64,000 bases of DNA, from the NCBI RefSeq assembly GCF_015390235.1, contig NZ_VUOH01000004.1:186001-250000 (forward strand). Reading direction: 5' to 3'. Below, in pieces: positions 24,111 through 32,786 of the stretch. The number at the start of each line of letters is the position of its first letter. Within the stretch, counting starts at the first letter, position 1. Source of the DNA: Quadrisphaera sp. INWT6. GTDB lineage: Bacteria; Actinomycetota; Actinomycetes; Actinomycetales; Quadrisphaeraceae. Below the pieces are notes generated by a model, which was given only the letters and a program-made list of their open reading frames with translations, made no database searches and was not told the DNA's origin. Both the position numbers and the translations under genes were made by a program.

Positions 24111-24875
24111 ATGAGCCCCGACACGAGCTCCCCGACGAGCCCCCAGACGAGCTCCCCGACGGGCCCCGCCGGACGCGACCCGCTCGTCACCGCCCTCGCC
24201 GCCTTCGCGGCGGTGGCTCTCGCTGCGGCGGTCGTGATGTGCGTGCTCTACGTGCGGTCGGCCACGTCGTCGAGCGCGGCGTCGTCGTCGCCGTCGGACA
24301 CCTCCGTCGAGGCGGGGTTCGCCCGCGACATGCAGGCCCACCACCGCCAGGCCGTGACGATGTCGCTGCTCGTGCTGGAGCGCACCGACGACGCGTCCGT
24401 CCGCACCCTGGCCAGCGACATCATGCTCACGCAGCAGGCGCAGGCCGGGCAGATGGCGGGCTGGCTCGACCTGTGGGGGCTGCCCCAGACCGGGTCGCAG
24501 CCCGTCATGGCGTGGATGGAGCACGACGACGCCGGCACCCGCTCCGGGCACGACGGCCACTCAGCCGGTGACACGGCCGGTACGGAGGGGATGGACGACG
24601 ACGGCGCGTCCGACGTCGTCACCGGCGTCGCGGCGATGCCCGGCATGGCCAGCGCCGAGGACCTCGCCCGGCTGCAGGCCGCCAGCGGCACCGACGCCGA
24701 GCGGCTCTACCTGCAGCTGATGATCCCCCACCACGAGGCGGGGGTGGAGATGGCCGAGGCGGCGCTCACGGAGACCGACGACCCCACCGTCGACAGGCTC
24801 GCCGCCTCGATCGAGGCGTCGCAGACCAGTGAGCTGGCGGTGCTGCGCACGCTGCTGGCGGAGCGCCAGGGGTAG
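24111..24875 (+). CDS. DUF305 family secreted or membrane-anchored protein
   Basis: 254 residues, start ATG at 24111, one base after the DUF3105 stop. A helix (LVTALAAFAAVALAAAVVMCVLYV) anchors it. The external part has two DUF305 repeats, each a four-helix half: ARDMQAHHRQAVTMSLLVLERT and LQLMIPHHEAGVEMAEAALTET. Both carry the HH motif thought to bind metal or heme. A His/Asp-rich linker (MEHDDAGTRSGHDGHSAGD) lies between them. The pair likely works in metal or copper handling outside the membrane, but this is inference. Confidence 0.85.
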   Translation: MSPDTSSPTSPQTSSPTGPAGRDPLVTALAAFAAVALAAAVVMCVLYVRSATSSSAASSSPSDTSVEAGFARDMQAHHRQAVTMSLLVLERTDDASVRTLASDIMLTQQAQAGQMAGWLDLWGLPQTGSQPVMAWMEHDDAGTRSGHDGHSAGDTAGTEGMDDDGASDVVTGVAAMPGMASAEDLARLQAASGTDAERLYLQLMIPHHEAGVEMAEAALTETDDPTVDRLAASIEASQTSELAVLRTLLAERQG

Positions 24876-24914
24876 GCGACCACCCAGAGGGCCCGTCATC
24901 TGCCTCGATGCCGG

Positions 24915-25220
24915 TCAGACCCGCTGCAGCCCGTCTGGGGCCGCTCCTCCAGCCGCCCAGCGCGACAGCTCGGCGATGGCTCCGCGCAGCGCCAGGCCGC
25001 GCTCGGTCAGCGCGTAGGCCCGGGTGTTGTGCCGCAGCGGCAGGCGTCGCAGGACGCCGGCCGTCTCCAGCTCGCGCAGCCGCGTGGCGAGCACGTTGGT
25101 CCCGATGTCGAGGTCGCGCTGCAGGTCGCCGTACCGCTGCGGCCCCTCCAGCAGGCGCTCCACGATGAGCAGGGCCCAGCGCGGCCCGAGGACGTCGAGA
25201 GCTGCTGCCAGATCGCTCAC
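24915..25220 (-). CDS. HxlR-type winged-helix regulator
   Basis: 101 residues. The HTH reads LDVLGPRWALLIVERLLEGPQRYGDLQRDLDIGTNVLATRLRELETAGVL, with the W-x-L-x-I and recognition-helix pattern of the HxlR family, followed by the wing RLPLRHNTRAYALTERG. There is no cysteine, so the redox type is excluded. Start: GTG at 25220, overlapping the VOC stop (GTGA). It is thus the second gene of a VOC-regulator operon, probably autoregulated through the inverted repeat at 25632. Confidence 0.85.
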   Translation of the reverse strand: MSDLAAALDVLGPRWALLIVERLLEGPQRYGDLQRDLDIGTNVLATRLRELETAGVLRRLPLRHNTRAYALTERGLALRGAIAELSRWAAGGAAPDGLQRV

Positions 25221-25621
25221 GCGGTCGGGTCGGCGTCCGGCTTCATCCAGAACGGCGAGTAGTGGTAGCCGTCGGGGTCGTCGAACTGGCGCTGGTACAT
25301 GAAGGGGTAGTCGTCGGTGTCACCGACGCGCCCGCCGGCCGCGCCGGCCCGCTCCACGATCTCGTCGACCGCAGCGCGGCTCGGCAGGTCGAAGGAGACC
25401 GTGACCTTGGACGGGGTGTGAGGCCCCCCGACCAGGTCCTCGGTGCCGCCGACGCTGGCGTACACCTCGCGGCTGCCGAGCATGACGTACTGCTCGGGGG
25501 CGATGGCGAAGCAGGAGACGCCGTGGTCGGACATCTCGGCGTCGAGGGTCCAGCCCAGGGCGGTGTAGAAGGCGGTCGCGCGCTGCACGTCAGCGACGGG
25601 GCACGTGATGAACAGGCTCAT
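25217..25621 (-). CDS. VOC family protein
   Basis: 134 residues. VOC fold: LFITCPVADVQRATAFYTALGWTLDAEM opens, FAIAPEQYVMLGSREVY and KVTVSFDLPSRAAVDEIV follow, and QFDDPDGYHYSPFWM closes with the DPDG-Y motif. This subtype (with the PADPTA-like end) resembles glyoxalase-like proteins often paired with HxlR or ArsR regulators. Start: ATG at 25621. It is the first gene of the pair. Confidence 0.8.
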   Translation of the reverse strand: MSLFITCPVADVQRATAFYTALGWTLDAEMSDHGVSCFAIAPEQYVMLGSREVYASVGGTEDLVGGPHTPSKVTVSFDLPSRAAVDEIVERAGAAGGRVGDTDDYPFMYQRQFDDPDGYHYSPFWMKPDADPTA

Positions 25622-25631
25622 GACGTCGATG

Positions 25632-25646
25632 CTTCCAAAAGTGAAG
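25632..25646. promoter_or_regulatory. Likely HxlR operator
   Basis: CTTC-n7-GAAG in an AT-rich patch (CTTCCAAAAGTGAAG) 11 bp before the VOC start. The unusual A/T content in this GC-rich DNA, and the symmetry, fit a regulator site in the promoter. Binding by the HxlR protein is inferred. Confidence 0.45.
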
Positions 25647-25820
25647 TGTGCGGTCAAGGGCCGCTCCACGGTGCTCGTACCGCTCCAGCGCGGCGCCGAT
25701 CGCCCGGGGGACCCCGACGGCAGCCTCTGCCCAGCACCAGGTCTCACGGGCGCCTCGGTGACGACCGCTCACCGAGGTGCGGAGGCGGAGGAGCGCCCTC
25801 GGCGGTCGCGACGGCCCTCC

Positions 25821-26318
25821 TCACCCCTCGGTCGTCGCTCCCGGAGTCTCCGAGTGCCGAGAGCGACGTCGGCTGCGCAGGTGGTGGGTGGTGCCACCCG
25901 CTGCGGCGGCCAGACCCACCACGAACCACTGCACCGGGGGGAGGAACACGAAGACCAGCGCGGTGGTCGAGGACTCGCTGGTCTTGAGGTCGGCGAAGGA
26001 CCAGACGGTGAGGGCGGCCAGTGCTGCGACGCCCACGGCGGCCGCGACCTGCCCGCGGGGCCACGACCTGTGGGCGATGACCACCACCGCTGCCGCCCCG
26101 GCCATCGGCGCCAGGCTCCAGGCGGTGAAGGCGAGGCTGACGGGAACCCCGACGTTGGCGAAGCTCCGCTGCCAGCCCCCGGAGGCCCACAGGCTCAGGT
26201 GCAGGACGTAACCGGCCGTCGCCGCCATCGCGACCAGGGCCGCGGCGAGCAGCCACCGGTGTCGAGGTGCGGTGGTCTCATCGAGCGGAGGGCCGCTCGC
26301 AGTCGTGGGCGGGGTCAT
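25821..26318 (-). CDS. Four-helix membrane protein
   Basis: 165 residues, start ATG at 26318. Helices: WLLAAALVAMAATAGYVLHLSLW, VPVSLAFTAWSLAPMAGAAAVVVIA, VAAAVGVAALAALTVWSF and STTALVFVFLPPVQWFVVGLAAAAGG, then a basic tail (HHLRSRRRSRH). No family recognised. It is divergent from the ATPase gene at 26580. Confidence 0.65.
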   Translation of the reverse strand: MTPPTTASGPPLDETTAPRHRWLLAAALVAMAATAGYVLHLSLWASGGWQRSFANVGVPVSLAFTAWSLAPMAGAAAVVVIAHRSWPRGQVAAAVGVAALAALTVWSFADLKTSESSTTALVFVFLPPVQWFVVGLAAAAGGTTHHLRSRRRSRHSETPGATTEG

Positions 26319-26579
26319 GGCGCCATGGTGGCGCTGCTGACGGGTCGCGACGGGTCGAGCCGCGAGGAGCCCTGCGTGTCGTCCCGGGGGCCAGGCGGGA
26401 CGGGTCCGACGCAGGTCGGTCCGCTCTCCGACGGCGTCCACCTGCTGGTCGGTGTCCGGCACGAGACCCCCTGCCGCTCGGGTCGCCCCGTGCGCACAGG
26501 CGCCGCGCGACGCTAAGACCTACCGTGGTGCCCTTCTCGGCGAGAGCGCCGATGCGCCCCGTTCGAGGAGGTCCAGCAC

Positions 26580-27605
26580 GTGGACGGCCAGATGATGCCC
26601 ACGGGCAGCCTGCCGGCGGTGCGCAACGCACTCGGGCTGCAGACGTTCCCCCCCGAGGTCTCCGCCGTGCGCCAGGCCCGCCGGTTCGTGGAGTCGGCCG
26701 TCGCTGCCAGCACCGTCGCCGGTGTGGAGTCGCTGGCCGATGACGCCGGCCTGCTCGTCTCGGAGCTGGCGGCCAACGCGGTGCTGCACGCCCGCAGCGA
26801 CTTCGACATCGCCGTCTACGAGGTCCACGACGGAGTGCGGATCAGCGTGCGCGACCGCTCCCAGGCGCTCCCGGTGCTCGTCGCGCCCAGCAGCACCGCG
26901 ATGAGCGGTCGGGGGCTCGCCCTGGTGCAGACGCTGGCCGCGGCGTGGGGTGCGGGTGCCTCCACCGCCGACGGAGCGGTCAAGAGCGTGTGGTTCGAGC
27001 TGGTCGTGGACCGCCGTGCCGCGGAGTCCACCGCTGCTGGGGGCCCGGGTCGCGACGCCGGACCAGCAGGGCCCGAGCTCAGCGTGGACGAGCTGCTCGC
27101 CGCGTGGGAGGAGGACGCCGGGTCTGAGCCGCAGCCGATGTCGGTGCCTCCAGCCGGTGGTGCCGAGCGGGCCCCTTCGGTGCTGGAGGTGGTGCTGCCG
27201 CCGCTGGACGCGGCTCGCCTCGCGGCGGCCAAGGAGGCGATGGACGACGTGCTGCGCGAGCTGCAGATGGTCCTGCTCGACGAGGACCACCTGGCGTCGG
27301 CGACCCCTGCGGAGCTCGACGTCGCTCGCAGCCTGGACGGGGCGGCCCGGGAGTTCGACGACGTCCGCCGGCAGGTGCGCCTGCAGGTCAGCCGCGCCGC
27401 AGCGACCGGACAGGTGGAGGTGGCCCTGGAGCTGGCCCTGTCAGCGGGCACCGCGGCACGGGCGCTGGCCTACCGCAGCGCGGTGCGAGCCGCGGAGGAG
27501 CTGGCCACCGGGGGGATGCTGCTGAGCACGGGCGAGGCGCTGCGGGCCCACCGCGCCGTGCGCGAGGCCTACCTCGGAGAGGTCATCGCCGCCGCGCAGC
27601 AGTGA
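26580..27605 (+). CDS. RsbW-like GHKL ATPase with C-terminal helical extension
   Basis: 341 residues. N-terminal anti-sigma/histidine-kinase-like ATPase: FPPEVSAVRQARRFVESAV, LLVSELAANAVLHARSDFDIAVYE (N-box), VRISVRDRSQALPVL (G1) and SGRGLALVQTLAAAWG (G2), ending WFELVV at about 140. Unlike simple RsbW proteins it carries about 200 extra residues: a disordered linker, then a helical domain (LAAAKEAMDDVLRELQMVLLDEDHL, ARSLDGAAREFDDVRRQVRLQV) with alanine-rich helices. Start: GTG at 26580. The extension could be a partner-binding module. It converges on the SpoIIE phosphatase gene. Confidence 0.8.
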   Translation: MDGQMMPTGSLPAVRNALGLQTFPPEVSAVRQARRFVESAVAASTVAGVESLADDAGLLVSELAANAVLHARSDFDIAVYEVHDGVRISVRDRSQALPVLVAPSSTAMSGRGLALVQTLAAAWGAGASTADGAVKSVWFELVVDRRAAESTAAGGPGRDAGPAGPELSVDELLAAWEEDAGSEPQPMSVPPAGGAERAPSVLEVVLPPLDAARLAAAKEAMDDVLRELQMVLLDEDHLASATPAELDVARSLDGAAREFDDVRRQVRLQVSRAAATGQVEVALELALSAGTAARALAYRSAVRAAEELATGGMLLSTGEALRAHRAVREAYLGEVIAAAQQ

Positions 27606-27647
27606 CCGCGCCGGCGGCGACGACGTCGGGGCGCTCGCTGGGCGGTG

Positions 27648-27712
27648 GCGTCAGGGCGGGCCGTCAGAGCGGGCCGTCAGAGCGGGCCGTCAGAGCGGGC
27701 CGTCGGAGGGAG
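27648..27712. repeat. 13-bp tandem repeat at the 3' end of the SpoIIE gene
   Basis: CCGTCAGAGCGGG occurs three times perfectly (27661-27699), with a diverged copy on each side, five units in all. The stop codon of the phosphatase gene (TCA at 27690-27692) lies inside the third perfect unit, so unit gain or loss would shift the last codons. Confidence 0.85.
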
Positions 27713-30386
27713 CGGCCGCGCGGGCCGCGTCCAACCCCTCGGGGACGCGGACGGGACCGGCCTCAGCGGGACGCGGCTCGTCCTCGGGGTGGGCGCGCAG
27801 CGCCAGGAGGGCCACGTCGTCGTCGAGGTGGCCACCCACCAGCGCCAGCAGCCCGTCGCACAGGTCGTCCAGGGTGCTGCCCGGTGCGACGACCAGGTCC
27901 GCGGCCGCCTGGGCCAGCCACGCCAGCCCGACGTCGACCCCCACGCCGCGGCGCTCGACGAGGCCGTCGGTGTACAGCAGGACCGTCGAGCCGGGGGCCA
28001 GCACCGCCTCGTGGTCGCGGCGGTCGGTGGCCGGGTCCCAGCCCAGCACGAGGTCCGCCTCGTCCGGCTGCAGGTAGGACGCGGCGCCCTCGGCGGTGAT
28101 GAGCAGCGGGGGCAGGTGCCCGGCGTTGGACCAGCGCAGCAGCCGCGTCCCCGCGGCCCGGTGGGCCGCGTCGACCTCGATCTGGGCGACGACGGCGGTG
28201 GCCACGGTGTCGATGCCCAGCCCGGCCGCGGCGCGGTCCAGGGCCGCCAGCACCTTCGCGGGCGGCTCGCCCAGGGTGAAGGCGATGCCGCGCAGCAGGT
28301 TGCGCAGCTGTCCCATGACCGCCGCGGCGCCCATGTCGTGGCCGGTGACGTCACCGATGACCAGGCTGGTCAGCCCGTCAGAGGTGATGAAGGCGTCGTA
28401 CCAGTCCCCGCCGACCTCAGCGGCCTTGGCCGCGGCGGTGTACCGCACGACGATCTGCAGGTGGTCCGGCTCGGGCGGGGCGGTCAGCATGGAGCGCTGG
28501 AGGGTCTCGGCGATGCTGGCCGTCTCAGCGAGGGCCGCCTGCTCGGCGTCGTGGGCGGCCAGGCGGTCCAGCGCCTGGGCCGTCAGCGCTGCGAAGGCGC
28601 GCAGCAGCTCCCGCTCCTGCTCCGTCCAGGTGCGCGCCCGGGCGAAGCCGACGGACAGGCACCCCCACAGCTGGGTGCGTCCGTGCAGCGGCACCGCCGC
28701 TGAGGCCTGCACGCCGGCGCCGGCGTAGACGGCCGCGGAGCCCGGGAAGGCGGCCTCGGTCTGCTCGCGGTCGGGCAGGTAGATGGCCTGACCGGTCGCG
28801 GCGCTGCGGATGGCGGGCAGGGGGAAGTCGGCCGGGACGCGCTGCACGGCGTGGCGCACCTCGGCGTAGGAGTCGGTGATGAAGGTGGTCACGTGGGCGC
28901 CGTCGGGCTCGCGCAGGCACAGCCCGCACCCGTTGGCCTCCAGCAGGGCCACGCCCTTCGCGCCGAGGACGTCGAGGAGGGCCTCCTGGGTGTCGGCGTC
29001 GGCGAGCGCCTGGGCGATGGCGACCAGCGTCGCCTGGCGCTGGGCGCTGACCCGTTCGGCCTGAGCCGCCGCGAGGGCCTGCAGCGCGGCGTCGCGCTCG
29101 GCGTCGCGCGCGGAGATCCGGTCCAGCGCCTGCGCGGTCAGCGCCGCGAACGCCACCAGCAGGTCCTGCTCCTCCTCGGTCCAGGTGTGCGGTTCGGCGA
29201 AGCCCAGGGAGAAGGACCCCAGCAGCACCCCGCGGGCGCGCAGCGGCACCGCCGCCGACGACTGGATGCCCCCGGCGGCGTAGATGTCCTCACAGCCCGG
29301 GAACTGCGCCGTGAGCGCCGCCAGGTCCGGCAGGTGGTGGGGGACGCCGGTCACCGCGGTGCGCACCGCGGGCAGGGGGTGGTCAGCCGGAAGGGAGTCG
29401 AAGGTGGCCAGCACCTGGTCCGTGTAGCTGGCCGACAGGCTGCGGACGCTGGCACCACCGGCGTCGGGCAGGCTCAGCGCCGAGCCGTGGATGCCCCAGA
29501 TCTTCACCGCGGCGTGGGTGACCACGCCCAGCACGTCGGTCTCGGTGCTCGCCTCGCCCAGGGCGCGGGCCACCTGGACCAGCTCGGACTGGGCCTGCGC
29601 GCTCTCGCGCTGGCGCACCGCGGCGGCGTCCAGGGCCTGCTCGGCGTCGTGGCGGGCGGTGATGTCCAGGAAGTACAGCGCGAGCCCGTCACCCTCGGGG
29701 ACGGCGCGCACCTCCACCCACACGTCCAGCGGCTCGGGGTAGAAGGCGTCGAAGCTGACCGTCGTCCCGGTGGCCACCGCACGGCGGTAGCTGCGCTCGA
29801 ACTCCGTGCCCGCGGTGGCGGGGAAGGCCTCCCAGAAGCTGCGCCCCACCAGGTCGGACCGAGGCGCCTGCGCGACCTGCTCGGCGGCGGCGTTGACGTA
29901 GGTGATCACCCAGTGCGCGTCCACGGACAGGTACCCGATGGCCATCGTCTCCAGGACCGTGGCGGTGCGGGCGTGGGCCTCGTGCAGCTCGGTGACGTCG
30001 AACGCCGCGCCCACGAGTGCGGTGGTCGTCCCGTGCCCGTCGGTGAGGGTCTGCCCGCGGGCGGCGACCCAGCGGACCCCGCCCTCGGGCAGCGAGATCC
30101 GGTACTGCGCGCGGTAGGTGCCGGCGGTGGCCAGGGCGTGCTGGACGCGGGCGACGACGTCGGCGACGTCGTCGGGGTGGACGTTGGCGTAGACGTCCTC
30201 CGGGCGACCGGTGAAGGTGTCGCGGGTGAGGGCCGAGAGCTCCAGGAGCCGGTCGTCGACGTCGAGGTCCTGGCCGGGCAGGTGCAGCACGTAGGTACCG
30301 ACCCCGGCCGCTGACAGGGACAGGTCCCACAGCGCCTGGCGTGTCTGCTGGCCCGTGGCTGCCTCACTGCTCACCAGTCCCATCAT
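27690..30386 (-). CDS. PAS-PAS-GAF-GAF-SpoIIE (PP2C-type) phosphatase
   Basis: 898 residues, soluble multi-domain sensor. PAS 1 about 20-135 (YRAQYRISLPEGGVRWVAARGQ), PAS 2 about 140-260 (YLSVDAHWVITYVNAAAEQV), GAF 1 about 275-425, GAF 2 about 455-605 (two homologous modules with TAQALDR in each), and a SpoIIE phosphatase from about 640 (EVGGDWYDAF, VIGDVTGHDMGAAAVMGQLR, LLLYTDGLVERRG and DDDVALLAL). All metal-site aspartates are visible. It would dephosphorylate a STAS antagonist such as the one at 11006. Start: ATG at 30386. Confidence 0.9.
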   Translation of the reverse strand: MMGLVSSEAATGQQTRQALWDLSLSAAGVGTYVLHLPGQDLDVDDRLLELSALTRDTFTGRPEDVYANVHPDDVADVVARVQHALATAGTYRAQYRISLPEGGVRWVAARGQTLTDGHGTTTALVGAAFDVTELHEAHARTATVLETMAIGYLSVDAHWVITYVNAAAEQVAQAPRSDLVGRSFWEAFPATAGTEFERSYRRAVATGTTVSFDAFYPEPLDVWVEVRAVPEGDGLALYFLDITARHDAEQALDAAAVRQRESAQAQSELVQVARALGEASTETDVLGVVTHAAVKIWGIHGSALSLPDAGGASVRSLSASYTDQVLATFDSLPADHPLPAVRTAVTGVPHHLPDLAALTAQFPGCEDIYAAGGIQSSAAVPLRARGVLLGSFSLGFAEPHTWTEEEQDLLVAFAALTAQALDRISARDAERDAALQALAAAQAERVSAQRQATLVAIAQALADADTQEALLDVLGAKGVALLEANGCGLCLREPDGAHVTTFITDSYAEVRHAVQRVPADFPLPAIRSAATGQAIYLPDREQTEAAFPGSAAVYAGAGVQASAAVPLHGRTQLWGCLSVGFARARTWTEQERELLRAFAALTAQALDRLAAHDAEQAALAETASIAETLQRSMLTAPPEPDHLQIVVRYTAAAKAAEVGGDWYDAFITSDGLTSLVIGDVTGHDMGAAAVMGQLRNLLRGIAFTLGEPPAKVLAALDRAAAGLGIDTVATAVVAQIEVDAAHRAAGTRLLRWSNAGHLPPLLITAEGAASYLQPDEADLVLGWDPATDRRDHEAVLAPGSTVLLYTDGLVERRGVGVDVGLAWLAQAAADLVVAPGSTLDDLCDGLLALVGGHLDDDVALLALRAHPEDEPRPAEAGPVRVPEGLDAARAAAPSDGPL

Positions 30387-30633
30387 GCGCCCGCAGCGCA
30401 GACGGCGCAGGGATGTCGGTGACGGGCACCGCCAGTCCGCCCTCCGGGAGACGACCTCGGGGGTGGCCGTCTGGTCGAACGGCGGGTCGACGCGTGGTCA
30501 CCGGTCGCCCCTGGTACGTCGCGGACCTGGGAGCGGACACCGCGACTCGTCTCAGGACCGATCGTCGACCGGACCCCGACCCCGGGAGCGCCACGGAAGG
30601 GGCGTGGGTCTCTCGTGGAAGGGGCCTGCCCGG

Positions 30634-32203
30634 TCACGCTGGGGGTGAGGCTCGCTGAGGCCCGAGCACGTCTCGCTCGACCTCCGGGCCGCCAGCCGTG
30701 CCGGACCCGTCCGCGGGGGGAGAGCCGAGTCGGCGACCCACGGCCGCCACCACGGCCACGAGCACCCCGACCACGCCGGCGACCAGCACCACCGCGGGCC
30801 ACTGCGCCAACGGCCCGCGGTCCCACACCACCGGGGACGGCGGCCGCGCGCCGAAGGACCCGCTCAGTGCTGCCGCGGGAACCTGCACGTCACCGACGTG
30901 GTAGTTGCCCGAGCCCGTCGGGATCCCCGTCAGCTCCGTGCACGAGCCGTCGTCGATGTCGACGGCGATCAGCGCCTGCTGTTCCGCGCCGGTCCGGCTG
31001 TCGGTGGCCGTGCTCAGGACGAGCACTCGAGGAGCTGCCCAGCCGACCAGCTGGTTGCCCACGCCGACCGGGATGCAGGTGGAGGCTGCGCCGTCGGTGG
31101 AGCCCGGCGCGTCGACGGGGATGACCGCGACGTCGTACGTGGACAGGCCGACCTGTCCCTCCGGCGAGCAGGCGCCGCTGACGGCCACCAGCGCGCCGTC
31201 CGGCGACCACGGCTGGATGCCCGCCAGGTCTGCCCGCACCCCGAGGGGGCGAGAGGCGCCCGTCGCGGCGTCGACGACGACCAGCTCCCGCTCAGCGCCC
31301 TGCACGACCAGGCGGCGACCGTCGGGGGCCCACGCCACCTGACCCGCTTCCGCCGAGACCCCCGCAGGTAGGGGCAGCAGGTCACCGTCCAGCCCGACCA
31401 GCACCAGGCGGGCGGGAGGTACCTGGACCGGCTGGTCCTCGGGCGCGAGCCAGGGCAGGGCGCCCAGCGACGCGATCACCGCGGTGCCATCGGGGGACCA
31501 CGCCACCGGGGTGACGGAGGGGTAGCCGAGGGAGGCGGTGGTGCTGACCTCCCCGGTGCTCAGGTCCTGGATGGCGATGTCCGCCTGCCCGCCCAGGTCG
31601 TAGCGTCCGCTGGCCACGTGGGAACCGTCGGGGGAGAGCAGGAAGGAGCCCGGGGAGCCCTGCATCGCCTCGTCGCGGTCCTCGGCCAGGTCCAGGCGGC
31701 GCACCGAGCCGCCAGCGCCGACCACGACCGCCTGGGGGAAGTCCGCGAGCTCCACGCCGTTGCCGTGGCGGTAGACGGCGACCGCGGGGCCTGGGGGCGA
31801 GGCGGAGACCGACTGGGTCACGTAGGAGTAAGCCGGCAGCTGCGGGGGTATCGAGGCGGGCTGGGTCTGCAGGGGGGCGCCCGCCGCGGCCAGCAGGTAG
31901 GCCGTGCCCCCGACGAGGGTCGCTAGGGCAGCTGTCCGGCCGGGGGCGGTGCGCGCGGCGCGCTGGCCAGCGCGCCCGTGCTCGCGCCCGGCAGCCAGCA
32001 GCAGGTCACGGCGTGGCGGAGGTCGCTGCGCTCTGGTCAGGGGCCGCGGTCTGCAGCAGGACGGCGAGCACCTCCTCTTCGCGGTGGCGGCGCCAGCGGG
32101 AGGGGTAGAGCCGCAGCAGACGCCGGTAGGAGCGCTCCAGCTCGCCCACCGCGGCAGTGTCACCGGTGGTCGGCTTGGAGGGGCGCCGGAAGAAGGCGCT
32201 CAT
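30634..32203 (-). pseudogene. WD40/TolB-like beta-propeller membrane protein, split by a frameshift near 32040
   Basis: The first part (ATG at 32203 to TGA at 32006, 65 residues) has the N-terminal motif ELERSYRRLLRLYPSRWRRHREEEVLAVLLQTAA common in actinobacterial anti-sigma-like or permease-like proteins. The adjoining frame resumes as RAQRPPPRRDLLLAAGREHG, then a membrane helix (AALATLVGGTAYLLAAAG) and an external propeller with repeated SPDG/APDG strands (FLLSPDGSHVASG, VAWSPDGTAVIASLG, VAWAPDGRRLVVQG). It ends with a helix (VVLVAGVVGVLVAVVAAV) and stop at 30634. A one-base change near 32040 would restore one protein of about 520 residues. Two separate genes cannot be ruled out. Confidence 0.6.
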
Positions 32204-32541
32204 GACTCCCACCCCAGGCGGGGGGAGCGTGCGAGCCGGCTCATGGCCGCTGCGCTCTGCTCGTGGCGGCGCTGGGCCTCTGCGGCCAGCAGCGCTGCGC
32301 CGTCGGGGGTGAGGCGGTAGGTCCGTCGCAGCCGGGAGTCCACGACCTCCTCGGCGGCGACTTCCACCAGGTGGCGCTCGGCGAGCCGTTCGAGGGCTCC
32401 GTACAACGTGCCGACGCCGAGGCGGACGGCGCCGCCGGAGGTGGCTTCGACGTCCTTGAGGATGGCGTAGCCGTGCATGGGGCCCTGGGCGAGCGCGGTC
32501 AGGACGAGGAAGGACGGTTCCTGGAGACCTGGCCGACTCAT
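32200..32541 (-). CDS. PadR family transcriptional regulator
   Basis: 113 residues. The winged helix is LQEPSFLVLTALAQGPMHGYAILKDVEA, the recognition part LGVGTLYGALERLAERHLVEV, and the wing RRTYRLTPDGAALLAAEA, all typical of PadR. Start: ATG at 32541. Its TGA overlaps the ATG of the downstream frame (ATGA at 32200-32203), so it is coupled to the propeller-protein gene, a common PadR layout. It is likely autoregulated through the repeat at 32552. Confidence 0.9.
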   Translation of the reverse strand: MSRPGLQEPSFLVLTALAQGPMHGYAILKDVEATSGGAVRLGVGTLYGALERLAERHLVEVAAEEVVDSRLRRTYRLTPDGAALLAAEAQRRHEQSAAAMSRLARSPRLGWES

Positions 32542-32551
32542 GTGACGAACA

Positions 32552-32570
32552 TACTCCGTTGAAAGGAGTA
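32552..32570. promoter_or_regulatory. PadR operator candidate
   Basis: TACTCC-GTTGAAA-GGAGTA, a perfect 6-bp inverted repeat with a 7-bp AT-rich spacer, 11 bp upstream of the PadR start. PadR sites are often of the form TACT-n-AGTA, so this fits autorepression. The region also has the only AT-rich run nearby. Confidence 0.6.
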
Positions 32571-32786
32571 CGCGCGAGAGGCGGGCAGCTGGACGGCGTG
32601 CTGCGGTCAGGGAGAGGTCGTGAGAGGAGACGCGCTGAGGGCTCCTCCGCACGACGTGGGTCTGCGGCAAGCACAGGTGAGAACGGGGCTGGTCGAACGA
32701 GTCCGGCAGGACGGGCAACCTCTGGGGTGCCTCAGGCGTCTTAGGAGGGAAGCCATCACCGTGGTGGCGCTCGAGGAGACCCGGTG

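Noticed and set aside
30387..30633. Gap between the PAS-GAF-SpoIIE gene and the propeller gene
   Set aside because: Open frames on both strands look like shadows; no gene or regulatory signal seen.
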